Origin: an uncultured Collinsella sp.
GTDB lineage: Bacteria > Actinomycetota > Coriobacteriia > Coriobacteriales > Coriobacteriaceae
Length of the DNA: 39,320 nt
Direction of reading: 5' to 3'
Assembly: GCA_902470765.1 (NCBI GenBank)
Contig: CABRHW010000018.1
Location: forward strand, 1 to 39,320
Made by a program: the position numbers and the translations under genes. Within the stretch, counting starts at the first letter, position 1. Each line of letters begins with the position of its first letter. Of the stretch, positions 7,425 through 16,185 are shown in pieces. The notes below the pieces were generated by a model. It searched no databases. It was given only the letters and a program-made list of their open reading frames with translations, and was not told where the DNA came from.

Positions 7425-9430
7425 TATGCGAACTGACTCAGATAGAGGTCGGCATAGGCACCCTCGGCAGCGAGCAGCTCCTTATGCGTGCCTTGCTCGA
7501 TAATGTTGCCGTGATCCATGACCAAGATCAGGTCGGCATCCACGATCGTCGACAGGCGATGCGCGATCACAAAGCTCGTGCGCCCGCGCATGAGCGCGTC
7601 CATGGCACGGCCGATGGCAAGCTCGGTACGCGTGTCCACGCTTGAGGTCGCCTCGTCCAGGATGAGAATCGCCGGGTTGTTGAGCAGCACGCGCGCAATG
7701 GTCAGCAGCTGGCGTTGGCCCTGACTAATGCTCTCGGCATCGTTGGCCACCCGCGTGTCGTAGCCCTGCGGCATAGTGCGCACAAAGAAGTCGACCTGCG
7801 CGGCGCGTGCAGCCGCCACGATCTCCTCGCGCGTTGCCTCGGGGCAGCCGTAGGCGATGTTTTCGGCAATCGTGCCGTCGAACAGCCAGGCGTCCTGCAG
7901 CACCATGCCAAACTGCTGCCGTAGCTCGCCGCGGTCCATGCGGCTCGTATCCACGCCGTCGAGCGTAATACGCCCGCCGTCAATCTCGTAGAAGCGCATG
8001 AGCAGGTTGATGAGCGTCGTCTTGCCTGCGCCCGTGGTTCCCACCACGGCAATCTTCTGGCCCGGCTCGGCGGTAAACGACACGTCGCGCATGAGCGGCT
8101 TATCGGGCGCATAGCCAAAGCGCACGTGCTCAAAGGAGACGCGGCCCTCCACGCGGCCCGGCAGCTTGGCGGCCTCGTCCGGCAGCGGATCGGCCTCCAT
8201 CTCGGGCTCATCGAGCAGGTCGAACACGCGCTCCGCACTCGCCAGCGCGCTCTGCAGCGAGTTGAAGGTAAACGACAACTGCGTCATGGGCTCGGACGCC
8301 TCGTAGATAAACTGGAAGAACGCCTGGAACACGCCGACGGTCATGTGACCGGCAACCAGCATGCTGCAGCCCACAAGCGCAATAACGATCTGCGCCAAAC
8401 GGCCGATAAAGCGCACCGCGGGGCCAACAGCGTTGATCATAAAGTCGGCCTTGGTGCTCACACGAGCCAGTTCCTTCGAAGCCTCGTGCACCTCAGCGGA
8501 GCTCTGACGCTCGCGGTTAAACGCGCGGATCACCAGACGGCCCGAATAGCCTTCCTCGACCGCACTCGTAATCTTGGACACCCACTCCTGGCGCTCGCCC
8601 GTCACATCGTGTGTGCGGCGCGAGACGACCTTCGTCACCAGCAGCGACAGTGCCGTAAAGAACAGAAAGACGAGCGTAAGCTGCACGCTGAACACGAACA
8701 TCACGCTCACAGCACCAACAACCGTGCCGATCGACACGAGCAGCTGCAGCAATCCGCGCTGCATGCTCTCGGACATCTTGTCCAGGTCGTTGGTCGCGCG
8801 GCTGACGACCTCGCCGGGACGATGCGCGTCAAAATAGGCGAGCGGCAGACGGTTGAGCTTTTGCGCGATGCGGTTGCGCAGGCGCAGATTGAGGCGTTCG
8901 GCCACGCTCGACATCAAAAAGCTCTGGAGCGCGTAGAACGAAGCGGCGGCCGTCCAAATCAAAAAGTAGATGAAGATAGTCCTGCCGCAGTTCTCCCAGG
9001 TGATGCTGAAGGTGGCGTTGTTGACAAACGCTACCTGAATGTGGCCCCACAGCTCATCGATCACGCGGGCGCTATATGCCGGCGCGGCAGTGTTAAAGAT
9101 GACATAGAACACAATGCTCGCGAACACGATATAGAAGCGCCAATGGTCGCCGGCAGCCTCACTCCACAGGCGGCGCACCGTCGCCCAGGTATCCCGAGGT
9201 GTCTCGTCCTCGTCTTCGTCGTCCACGTCGCGCATACGCTCTGCCTCGGCGCGGGCGCGCTCGTCCTCGGCACGTTCGTTTTCCTCGTAGAGCGCTTGGC
9301 GGCGAGCCTCGCGCTCGGCTGCAGCCTTGGCGGCGTCATCCAGCTCGGTCGACGCGGCAGCCGCTTCCTCGACCAGTCCCGCGGCAGCGGCGTCATCAAC
9401 GCCGCCCTGCTTCTTGAGCTCCTCGGTCAT
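7424..9430 (-). CDS. ABC exporter subunit with consensus ATPase site
   Basis: 668 residues: six-helix transmembrane domain followed by a nucleotide-binding domain. The first 90 residues are an unusual acidic, Ala/Glu/Arg-rich, probably coiled-coil extension. The ATPase part has Walker A GTTGAGKTT, the signature SQGQRQ (instead of SGGQ), Walker B with catalytic Glu (LILDEATSSVD, Glu about 593) and His of the switch (IAHRLST). The SQGQ signature with an intact Walker B is typical of one half of heterodimeric exporters such as LmrCD, BmrCD and TM287/288. ATG 9430 has GGAGG eight bases upstream and begins one base after the partner's stop, so they are translated together. The substrate cannot be read from sequence; multidrug or lipid-like export is typical. 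Confidence 0.93.
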   Translation of the reverse strand: MTEELKKQGGVDDAAAAGLVEEAAAASTELDDAAKAAAEREARRQALYEENERAEDERARAEAERMRDVDDEDEDETPRDTWATVRRLWSEAAGDHWRFYIVFASIVFYVIFNTAAPAYSARVIDELWGHIQVAFVNNATFSITWENCGRTIFIYFLIWTAAASFYALQSFLMSSVAERLNLRLRNRIAQKLNRLPLAYFDAHRPGEVVSRATNDLDKMSESMQRGLLQLLVSIGTVVGAVSVMFVFSVQLTLVFLFFTALSLLVTKVVSRRTHDVTGERQEWVSKITSAVEEGYSGRLVIRAFNRERQSSAEVHEASKELARVSTKADFMINAVGPAVRFIGRLAQIVIALVGCSMLVAGHMTVGVFQAFFQFIYEASEPMTQLSFTFNSLQSALASAERVFDLLDEPEMEADPLPDEAAKLPGRVEGRVSFEHVRFGYAPDKPLMRDVSFTAEPGQKIAVVGTTGAGKTTLINLLMRFYEIDGGRITLDGVDTSRMDRGELRQQFGMVLQDAWLFDGTIAENIAYGCPEATREEIVAAARAAQVDFFVRTMPQGYDTRVANDAESISQGQRQLLTIARVLLNNPAILILDEATSSVDTRTELAIGRAMDALMRGRTSFVIAHRLSTIVDADLILVMDHGNIIEQGTHKELLAAEGAYADLYLSQFA

Positions 9431-9431
9431 G

Positions 9432-11168
9432 CTACTCACCTCCCTTCATCTGCGATTCCGCGATGGCACGGTACACCTCGCAGGTTTCCATAAGCTCGCC
9501 ATGCGTGCCCAGACCCACAACCTCGCCATCCTTGAGCACGACGATCTGGTCGGCGTGCAGAATCGTCGAGATGCGCTGCGCGATGATGAGCACCGCAGCG
9601 TCACGCGTCTCGTCTTGCAACGCATGACGCAGGGCGGCATCAGTCTTAAAGTCCAGGGCCGAAAAACTGTCATCGAAGATATATAGATCGGCATGCTTCA
9701 TGAGCGCACGGGCGATTGCCAAACGCTGGCGCTGGCCGCCCGAAAAGTTCGTACCGCCCTGGGCAACCGGGGTATCGAGCCCCTGCGGTTGGTCGAGTAC
9801 AAAGGTGCTCTGGGCAACCTCAAGCGCGTGAAGCATGTCGCCCTCGGTCGCGCCTTCGTTACCAAAGCGAAGGTTGCTCGCCACCGTGCCCGAGAACAGC
9901 CACGCCTTCTGCGGCACATAGGCAATGCGCCCGCGGATTTCGTCTTGCGTAAGCTCGCGCAGGTCCACACCATTCAGGCGAATGGAGCCCTTGGTGGCAT
10001 CGTGGAAGCGCAGCAGAAGCTTTGCCACCGTCGATTTGCCCGAGCCTGTCGAGCCAACGATTGCAGTCGTCTGACCGCGACGGCAGGCAAAGCTCAGGTC
10101 GCACAGGGTGTCCTCGTCGGCATCGTCAAAGCGAAACGACATGTGGTCGAACACGGCCACCGCATCGGCTTCGTCTTGGGGCTCGCGCGCCCCGTCATCC
10201 AGCGTGCGCTCGCCATCGACGATGCTCGGCTCAATCTCCAACACCTGCTGCGCACGGTTCAGGCACGCGGCAGCACGCGGAAGCGTCAGCACCACCATCT
10301 GGGCCATCATCACAAAGAACAGGATCAGGATTGCGTACTCGAGCACCGCAGAGATACTCGCAATCTGCATGGCGTGGGCGCCCACGCGGTTGCCGCCAAC
10401 CCACAGCACCGCCACCTCGGCGATGTTCATCAAAAAGAAGCTTGAGCTGTCGAGGCCCACAAACAGGTGGTTGACTTTGATGGCGTTGGCGGCGTATTCG
10501 CTAAACACCTCGTCCAGACGCCGTTCCTCGTGGCGCTCCTTGTTAAACGCACGGATGACGCGCACGCCCACAATATTCTCGCGCAGCACCACGTTCATGC
10601 GGTCGATAAAGCCCTGTAGGCGCATAAAAATCGGCGCCGCGTTGGCAACCGTAAAGACCGCCGCCACCAGCACAATCGCAACGACTACGCCCAGAAGCGT
10701 GCCCATGGCGGGATCGATAAACCAGGCGAAGATGATGCCCGCCACAGCCAAAAACGGCACGGGCAACACCAGCTGAATCGTCTGCAGAATCGCCTGCTGA
10801 ATCACGTTGATGTCGTTGAGCGAGCGTGTGATCATCGATCCGGTGCCAAAGCGCTCAAAATCGCTGGCCGCGAGCTCGAGCGATTTGTCGTACACGGCAT
10901 TGCGGATATCGCAAGCCACGTTGGCGGCCAGGCGCGCCGAAAGATAGCAGCCCAGCACCGTGCCGCCGCTAGCCATGCTGGTCGCAATAAACATGTATAG
11001 GCCGTTGCGTAAAATGTAGTCGACATCGCCCGTGGTAATACCGGTGTTGACCATGTTCGCCAGCATCGTGGGAACCAACAGCGTACCGACGTTATCCACC
11101 AGCAGCACCAGCAGCGTCACTGCGACAAGCCCTCGATATGGCTTTAGAAACCTCATTAACAGTCGCAC
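9432..11168 (-). CDS. ABC exporter subunit with degenerate ATPase site
   Basis: 578 residues, partner of the downstream ABC gene. The transmembrane domain occupies residues 10-300. Walker A is GSTGSGKS (372-379) and the signature is canonical (NFSGGQ, 474-479). The catalytic Glu after Walker B is Asp (IFDDSFSALD, D499-D500), and the switch His is Gln (AQRIST, Q531). These two losses define the non-hydrolysing site of heterodimeric exporters, and they complement the other subunit's intact residues and altered signature. The start is uncertain: GTG 11168 gives the family-like RLLMRFLKPYR and overlaps marR by 13 bases. ATG 11156 makes a TAATG overlap with the marR stop. Confidence 0.92.
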   Translation of the reverse strand: MRLLMRFLKPYRGLVAVTLLVLLVDNVGTLLVPTMLANMVNTGITTGDVDYILRNGLYMFIATSMASGGTVLGCYLSARLAANVACDIRNAVYDKSLELAASDFERFGTGSMITRSLNDINVIQQAILQTIQLVLPVPFLAVAGIIFAWFIDPAMGTLLGVVVAIVLVAAVFTVANAAPIFMRLQGFIDRMNVVLRENIVGVRVIRAFNKERHEERRLDEVFSEYAANAIKVNHLFVGLDSSSFFLMNIAEVAVLWVGGNRVGAHAMQIASISAVLEYAILILFFVMMAQMVVLTLPRAAACLNRAQQVLEIEPSIVDGERTLDDGAREPQDEADAVAVFDHMSFRFDDADEDTLCDLSFACRRGQTTAIVGSTGSGKSTVAKLLLRFHDATKGSIRLNGVDLRELTQDEIRGRIAYVPQKAWLFSGTVASNLRFGNEGATEGDMLHALEVAQSTFVLDQPQGLDTPVAQGGTNFSGGQRQRLAIARALMKHADLYIFDDSFSALDFKTDAALRHALQDETRDAAVLIIAQRISTILHADQIVVLKDGEVVGLGTHGELMETCEVYRAIAESQMKGGE

Positions 11169-11656
11169 GACTCCCCCTCACCTTGATTCTCGGCTTGGTT
11201 CTCGGCAGCGATATGCTGCTTAAAGGCATCGCACTCATCGCCGAGCACCTGAGAGAATTTGCCGATCAAGCGCATAATCTCGCGCTGCTCACATGGCTCA
11301 AGCGCGCCAAAGGCTCGCTGCTCGGCCTTGAGTGCCGGCAGCGCATAACGCTCGGCAAATCGCCTGCCCTCTTCGGTCAGGCTCACAACCTTGTTCTTAC
11401 GACTGCCTTCGGCAAACTCCAACGTTGCGAAGCCCCGCGCCGTCAAGGCTTTAATTGCCGAGTTGATGGTCTGCTTGCTGTAGAACCATTCGCTTGTCAG
11501 ACGGCTTACGGCAATACTGCCGCCCGCCGTGCTGGTATCGACGAGCATCCAGTAAGCGCAGTCCGAAAGGCCGCAGGCGCGCGAGAACTCCGAATAGATA
11601 TGGTCGAGTCCATTGAGCAACCGGTCGAAGTCGACCAGCGTAACCGCACTATCCAT
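11156..11656 (-). CDS. MarR-family regulator of the ABC exporter operon
   Basis: 166 residues with a winged helix: WFYSKQTINSAIKALTARGFA is the recognition-helix region and EGSRKNKVVSLTEEGRRFAE the wing. It is the first gene of an operon with the two exporter subunits, an arrangement in which MarR proteins usually repress the operon until a toxic ligand binds. Two near-identical 14-base repeats in the promoter are candidate operators. ATG 11656 follows a GGTGGGA sequence. The C-terminal end (ENQAENQGEGESCDC) overlaps the start of the next gene. Control of the operon is inference from order and sites. Confidence 0.9.
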   Translation of the reverse strand: MDSAVTLVDFDRLLNGLDHIYSEFSRACGLSDCAYWMLVDTSTAGGSIAVSRLTSEWFYSKQTINSAIKALTARGFATLEFAEGSRKNKVVSLTEEGRRFAERYALPALKAEQRAFGALEPCEQREIMRLIGKFSQVLGDECDAFKQHIAAENQAENQGEGESCDC

Positions 11657-11674
11657 CTATCCCACCATTCAATT

Positions 11675-11723
11675 GTCCGATTTTTGACCAATTTTGTGTC
11701 TCTAGATTAGTCCGAGTTTTGAC
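11675..11723 (-). promoter_or_regulatory. Twin operator-like repeats upstream of marR
   Basis: GTCAAAAATCGGAC (11675-11688, minus strand) and GTCAAAACTCGGAC (11710-11723) are direct repeats differing at one base. They are 35 bases apart start to start. Each is also an imperfect palindrome around GTC..GAC. One overlaps the promoter spacer and the other lies downstream of the -10 box, the usual positions for repression. Confidence 0.6.
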
Positions 11724-11732
11724 TATCGTCAA
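11704..11732 (-). promoter_or_regulatory. Promoter of the marR-ABC operon
   Basis: Minus-strand TTGACG, a 17-base spacer, then TAATCT: near-ideal primary sigma-factor boxes about 48 bases from the marR start. Confidence 0.75.
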
Positions 11733-11775
11733 CAGGCTCTCCGCAAATACGTGCACTTTTATGGCCGATCGGCAG

Positions 11776-11811
11776 AAAAAGACCGCCGGCGCGGGGGCAG
11801 CGCCAGCGGTC
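11776..11811 (-). terminator. Terminator of the small gene at 11838
   Basis: Minus-strand stem GACCGCtGGCGC / GCGCCgGCGGTC followed by TTTTT. Confidence 0.88.
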
Positions 11812-11837
11812 ACGTGAAAATCGGGTTTTATTGCCCG

Positions 11838-12128
11838 TTAAGCGGCGACGGCCTCATAGACCGTAGCGCCCGAGAAGCTGTCATGCAGGCTCTTGCCGGC
11901 AATCCACGGCAGCTCGACGACCTCGCAGACCGTGTTGACCAGCTCGGAGCAGTCAGTAAAGTGGCCCTTGTCGTTGAGGGCCTCGCAATCCTGAACACGC
12001 CAATAGCCATCGGTGTGCGTGATGTAGTACTCGTGATCGTCAATCGTCACAAAAGCGCGCGTCTTAGAACGCAGCAGCTTCAGAAATCCTTCGAAGTCGG
12101 TCTCGACGACATCTCCAGCCTGGAACAT
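11838..12128 (-). CDS. Small protein of unknown function
   Basis: 96 residues, acidic and aromatic-rich, with no signal peptide or membrane span. I do not recognise the family. It begins FQAGDVVETDFEGFLKLL and contains TRAFVTIDDHEYYITHTDGYWRVQDC, which suggests a small beta-rich fold. ATG 12128 has an ideal AGGAGG eight bases upstream, and a proper terminator follows the stop. Codon use fits the neighbours, so it is a real gene. It is divergent from the nitroreductase gene. Confidence 0.8.
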   Translation of the reverse strand: MFQAGDVVETDFEGFLKLLRSKTRAFVTIDDHEYYITHTDGYWRVQDCEALNDKGHFTDCSELVNTVCEVVELPWIAGKSLHDSFSGATVYEAVAA

Positions 12129-12257
12129 GATGTTACCTCCTGGCCCGGCGCCACCACGGCGCATTGATAAACGTTGGTACTCCTTTAGTAAAACCTTTAT
12201 CAGAGGTTATGCGTTCGTCATTTAGGCAAGTGGTAAAAAACCGCAGGGTAGACGGGA

Positions 12258-12269
12258 TAAAACGTTTAA
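12258..12269. promoter_or_regulatory. TAAAACGTTTAA near-palindrome, possible operator
   Basis: A 12-base near-perfect palindrome with ACGT centre lies between two divergent genes. LacI-family proteins often bind palindromes centred on CG. A similar TAAAACGTTTTT lies upstream of ilvE (5623). The link to the LacI-type protein at 19361 is speculative. Confidence 0.3.
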
Positions 12270-12422
12270 CCATCCCATTTGTTTGTCACATTCTGAAGGT
12301 ACTTTTATGCAAACCTACTTTCCCAATTGGAATCTATCCTTTTGGCCGGGCAATTGACCGTCTATCGTTTAAGCCCGACGGGTATGAACGGGGCATCTGC
12401 AACGCCACCGCAAGGAGATACC

Positions 12423-12944
12423 ATGGAGACTATCGAAGCGCTCATTCACCGCCGCAGCTGCCGCAAATACAGCAATCGTCCCGTCGAGACCGAAAAGCTT
12501 GCACGTATTATCGAAGCCGGCCAATATGCACCGAGCGGCATGGGCCGCCAGCCGGTGACGTTTGTCGCCGTCACCGATCCCGCGACCGTCGAGCGTCTCT
12601 CGCAGCTTAACGCCCAAGTCATGGGCAGCAACAGCGACCCCTTCTATGGCGCCAAGACCGTTGTGGTGGTGCTGGTTGACCGCAGCGTGCCCACACATCT
12701 GGAAGACGGCTCGCTCGCTATGGGCAACTTGCTCAACGCTGCCTATGCACTGGGTGTCGATTCGTGCTGGATTCACCGCGCGCATGAGGTCTTTGACTCG
12801 CCCGAGGGCCTGGAGCTGCTGGCCAGCTGGGGCCTGCCTGCCGACGGCAGCCTGCGCGGTGTCGGTAACTGCATTCTTGGCTACGCCGAGGACACGCTAC
12901 CCGAGCCCAAACCCCGCCGCGACAACGTGGTATACGTCAAGTAG
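12423..12944 (+). CDS. Nitroreductase-family protein
   Basis: 173 residues: a short FMN-dependent nitroreductase-like fold. The N-terminus has the typical ALIHRRSCRKYSNRPVETEKL segment with the FMN-phosphate-binding Arg/Ser. APSGMGRQPVTFVAV follows, then SLAMGNLLNAAYALGVDSCWIHRAHEVF and the GNCILGYAE strand near the end. Such enzymes reduce nitro compounds, quinones or flavins with NAD(P)H; the substrate is unknown. ATG 12423 follows AAGGAGATACC. A long AT-richer leader of nearly 300 bases separates it from the divergent gene. It is monocistronic. Confidence 0.92.
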   Translation: METIEALIHRRSCRKYSNRPVETEKLARIIEAGQYAPSGMGRQPVTFVAVTDPATVERLSQLNAQVMGSNSDPFYGAKTVVVVLVDRSVPTHLEDGSLAMGNLLNAAYALGVDSCWIHRAHEVFDSPEGLELLASWGLPADGSLRGVGNCILGYAEDTLPEPKPRRDNVVYVK

Positions 12945-12951
12945 CGCAGGA

Positions 12952-12996
12952 GTGTCCCAAACTGCCGGCAGAAAAGGAACGTCCCCTTCTGCCGGC
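12952..12996. repeat. Palindrome between convergent genes
   Basis: Eleven-base perfect arms TGCCGGCAGAA / TTCTGCCGGCA enclose GGAACGTCCCC, preceded by GTGTCCC. It fills the 55-base gap between two convergent genes and may act as their shared transcript end. The GTCCC motifs resemble the core of the other intergenic hairpins. Confidence 0.7.
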
Positions 12997-12999
12997 AAG

Positions 13000-13575
13000 C
13001 TATGTTGATATTTGAGTTGTCGTCGTTTCGTTCGTCTGGGCCGTTTCGACGTCGTCGCCTTGCTTGTCTTCGTCCTTTTGAGCATCTGCGATGGTGGAGG
13101 CCGCCGCGACGATGCCGCGCTGGGGCGCGACGCCCGTCTGGGTCTGAGCGCCCTCGACAACTTCTGTACCTACATGCGCGAGCTCGGGCGATTTAAACAT
13201 TGCGTCCAAGTTGGCGCCACCGCCGGCATATCCGAGCGCAGCGAGCGCGATGACGATCACTGCAACGGCGGCCACGATCGGCACGTAGCGATGCCAGCCG
13301 GCGGGATTGAGCCCGCTGCGGCGAGCCGCCCCGCGGCTGATGTAGCCGAGCGTTCCGTCGTGCTTGAGCTTTGAGCCCACCACGCGTTTGCGGCCCCACA
13401 GCGAGGACTCTGCCTGCATTGCCAAGCGGGCGCTTGCCGAAGGATAGCCGTATTTAGTGCGCTTGAACGAGCCATCAAACCCCGAGGCGTGTTTGCCCCA
13501 CGTCACCGATGTCGTGCGTCGGTTAACCGGCGCGGCGCTCCGCCTTCTGCGGCTCGGTTTTGAAGTCTCAGCCAT
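13000..13575 (-). CDS. Single-span membrane protein of unknown function
   Basis: 191 residues. The first 90 are highly basic (KPSRRRRSAAPVNRR near the start), one membrane helix follows (about 97-118, VPIVAAVAVIVIALAALGYAGGG), and the C-terminal 70 residues are Gln/Thr/Asp/Glu-rich and probably disordered and outside. The positive N-terminus predicts a cytoplasmic N-end. ATG 13575 has GAGG five bases upstream; an extension to 13629 is unlikely. No known domain is visible. It lies between the Fis-type regulator and the palindrome at 12952. Confidence 0.75.
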   Translation of the reverse strand: MAETSKPSRRRRSAAPVNRRTTSVTWGKHASGFDGSFKRTKYGYPSASARLAMQAESSLWGRKRVVGSKLKHDGTLGYISRGAARRSGLNPAGWHRYVPIVAAVAVIVIALAALGYAGGGANLDAMFKSPELAHVGTEVVEGAQTQTGVAPQRGIVAAASTIADAQKDEDKQGDDVETAQTNETTTTQIST

Positions 13576-13659
13576 ATGCCCTCGCACGCCGTAACCAAAT
13601 CGAAACAATAACGCTTTGGACTGTAGCACACGCGTCGCGCGCGGTCACGGGCGCCTCGC

Positions 13660-14877
13660 TCAACGGTCATCGTCCTTCAGCAAGCGCCACAGCGTTGTAC
13701 GGCTTATGCCCAGCACCTCCGCCGCACGGGTTCGGTTGCCGTGGAGATGGTCTACAACCAGATGCGCGATATCTCGCTCGGTATCGGCCAGCGGTCGCAG
13801 GATATACAGGTCACTTTCGAGCGTCGGGGCGCCAAAGGTTGCGGTCTTAATCACGTCCTCTTGGGCGAGCACTTCCTCCGCCACAGCGCGGTCCACCGTG
13901 CCCGCCCCCACCAATATATACAGTCGTTCCGAGACCTCGCGGAGCTGCAGATAATTGCGCGGCCAGCGGTAAACATCGAGCGTCTTCGTCGCCGCGGCAG
14001 ACAGCGTGGGCGCTGCCGTCCCAAATGCATCAGCGAGATATTCCAAATAGCGCGCAGCCTTCGTCGACGCGGCTCCCTGCTCGGCAATTGCCGGCGCCAC
14101 GCTCACCGCACAGGCGAGGCGCTCGGTCACAAAGGCGGCTTGATCACTTTCGCCGCCGCCCGGCATGTCATTCGCTGTCAGCACCACATGGCAGCGCGTC
14201 GCCAACGCGGTGTCGGTCATCGTGGAGACCAGCTCGCGGAGGCGCTGGGGGCCAACCGCATTCCAGCCCTCAATGCAAAGTGTCAGCCCCGTTTGGAACA
14301 GCGGCGATTCGGAGCTTTTGAGCACATGGCGCCAACCGCGATCGGTGAGTTCATCGAGCGCGACGGAAACAAAGGGCTGATCGGCAAAAGGACCGTCCAG
14401 ATAGAGGCGCTTGGCGATCTCGATCTGGCCCGCGCCCAGCTCGCCCTCGAGCATAAGGGGCACGCCGCGCGCATAGCTCTCGGAAACCGGTGCCGCTACC
14501 GCAGCGGCACCCTCAACGATGCCGTACGCGCTCGATTCATAGCGGGCCTCAACTTCGTCGGCGTTGAGCCACTCGATGCCCGCATGCGCCGCGGCGCCGC
14601 GCACCTCGCGGACCACGACGACCCAAAGGCCCCCGCCCTCTTTGTCGGTGGGGCGAACGGTCAGGCTCAGGCGCGTACCCGCACGCCCCATAACCAGACG
14701 CGCGCCGTCTCCTATACGGTCGAGGCGCTCGGCAACAAAAGCCGCCACATCCCGCTCAAGAGCCGCGTCATTCATGGTCGAGATCGCGACGTCCCCACGC
14801 GCATCGATTGCCAATGCCGAGGCCCCGGCAGCAGCCAGGGCCTCGGTCAAGATGTTCAGCTTGGCATCGCTATCCAT
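13660..14877 (-). CDS. Fis-type regulator with degenerate AAA+ core
   Basis: 405 residues. Residues 1-150 are a PAS/GAF-like or ligand part, not clearly recognisable. The middle resembles the AAA+ domain of sigma-54 activators, but the Walker A is GELGAGQIEIAKRL, with Gln in place of the essential Lys, and no GAFTGA motif is visible. The C-terminus is a clear Fis helix-turn-helix (LHGNRTRAAEVLGISRTTLWRLLKDDDR). It therefore probably binds DNA without driving sigma-54 opening. ATG 14877 has GGGG eight bases upstream. It lies 273 bases downstream of the yeiH-type exporter on the same strand, and its target could be that gene. Function is inferred. Confidence 0.82.
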   Translation of the reverse strand: MDSDAKLNILTEALAAAGASALAIDARGDVAISTMNDAALERDVAAFVAERLDRIGDGARLVMGRAGTRLSLTVRPTDKEGGGLWVVVVREVRGAAAHAGIEWLNADEVEARYESSAYGIVEGAAAVAAPVSESYARGVPLMLEGELGAGQIEIAKRLYLDGPFADQPFVSVALDELTDRGWRHVLKSSESPLFQTGLTLCIEGWNAVGPQRLRELVSTMTDTALATRCHVVLTANDMPGGGESDQAAFVTERLACAVSVAPAIAEQGAASTKAARYLEYLADAFGTAAPTLSAAATKTLDVYRWPRNYLQLREVSERLYILVGAGTVDRAVAEEVLAQEDVIKTATFGAPTLESDLYILRPLADTERDIAHLVVDHLHGNRTRAAEVLGISRTTLWRLLKDDDR

Positions 14878-15150
14878 GATTTGCCCCTGTCCGCGGCGAC
14901 ATGCAGCCGCCGACGGTCGCACGACCGAGTGTTTCAAAATTGAACGATATTGCTCACCAAACACTATAGGGCAGAAAGCGCCGTCCTGCGAGTATAGGTG
15001 TTGCCCCGCATCGCCATCCTGGCGGGGCGATAAGAGCTCTTCGGGACTTATAAACCTGCGGACAAGCCATACCCGCAAGAGCTCCTATCGCTCCACTGCA
15101 GGCTTGCGCTCACCAGCAACCAACACGCAGCACGCAAACAAGCTACTTCT

Positions 15151-16185
15151 CTACCAGATTCCCAGCACGTGCTGCATTCCCAAACTCATGCACGCAATGC
15201 CAATCCAGCAGCAAAAGCCCAGCGCGATGGGCTTGCCGCCCTTTTTGACCAGCTCGACGATATCGGTATTAAAACCAATAGCCGCCATGGCCATCACAAT
15301 AAAGAACTTCGACAGCTCCTTGATGGGCGCCGTGATGGACACAGGAAGCTGAAACACCGTGGTGATCACGCTCGCCAGCACAAAGAACAGCACAAACATG
15401 GGAAACGCGCGTTTAAGCGAGAACGTGCTCTTAGCGTCGCCACCGGCCTTGCGTGCCAGATGCATCTGCCAGCATGCGAGGACCAACGTGATGGGAATAA
15501 TGGCCAGCGTCCTGGTGAGCTTGACCACTGTGGCGCTCTCGAGCACATTGGCGCCGGGATGCATGCTGTCCCAAGCGCTCGCCGCAGCCGTTACGGACGA
15601 GGTGTCGTTGATGGCGGTACCGGCAAACAGGCCAAAGCCCTCGTTGGTCAGCCCGAGCATGCCGCCGAGCGTTGGAAACACGAGCGCCGCGATAACGTTA
15701 AACAGGAAGATGACCGAAATAGCCTGGGCAATCTCGCGATCGTCGGCATCGATGACGGGCGCGGTCGCGGCGATGGCAGAACCGCCGCAAATCGACGAAC
15801 CCACACCCACAAGCGTCGCGATCTTGCCCGGCACGTTCATAACGCGGCAGAGCACAAAGGCGATGACAAGCGAGGTCGAGATTGTTGCCACGATAATCGG
15901 TAGCGACTGGGCGCCCTTGGACAGAATCTGGGAGAGGTTCATGCCAAAGCCAAGCAGGATAACCGCGTACTGCAAGACTTTTTTGGACGTATAGGTAACG
16001 CCGGCGGTGAGCTGTTCGCGACGATTCTTGGGAAAGACGAGCGCCAGGACCATGCCAAAGAGGATGGCAAATACCGGACCGCCGACCACCTCAATTTGTT
16101 TGCCGAGCAACGTCGCGGGAATGGCGATGATCAGGCAGAACAAGACGCCTTTCCAGCGCTCGCGTACGATGTTTGCCAGTTGCAT
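15151..16185 (-). CDS. YeiH/UPF0324 family membrane protein, putative sulfate-type exporter
   Basis: 344 residues with about ten hydrophobic segments. Family marks are LLGFGMNLSQIL near residue 77, VGVGSSICGGSAIAA near 127 and FAGTAINDTSSVTAAA near 190. Members are named putative sulfate exporters, but the substrate is not well established. ATG 16185 has AAGGAAT upstream. It is divergent from a GntR/FCD regulator 193 bases away, which suggests control by that regulator. Confidence 0.9.
   Translation of the reverse strand: MQLANIVRERWKGVLFCLIIAIPATLLGKQIEVVGGPVFAILFGMVLALVFPKNRREQLTAGVTYTSKKVLQYAVILLGFGMNLSQILSKGAQSLPIIVATISTSLVIAFVLCRVMNVPGKIATLVGVGSSICGGSAIAATAPVIDADDREIAQAISVIFLFNVIAALVFPTLGGMLGLTNEGFGLFAGTAINDTSSVTAAASAWDSMHPGANVLESATVVKLTRTLAIIPITLVLACWQMHLARKAGGDAKSTFSLKRAFPMFVLFFVLASVITTVFQLPVSITAPIKELSKFFIVMAMAAIGFNTDIVELVKKGGKPIALGFCCWIGIACMSLGMQHVLGIW

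Noticed and set aside
12258..12269. Firm regulon of the LacI-type protein from TAAAACGTTT sites
   Set aside because: Only two loose matches (5623 and 12258), neither beside the regulator gene, so no regulon is claimed.
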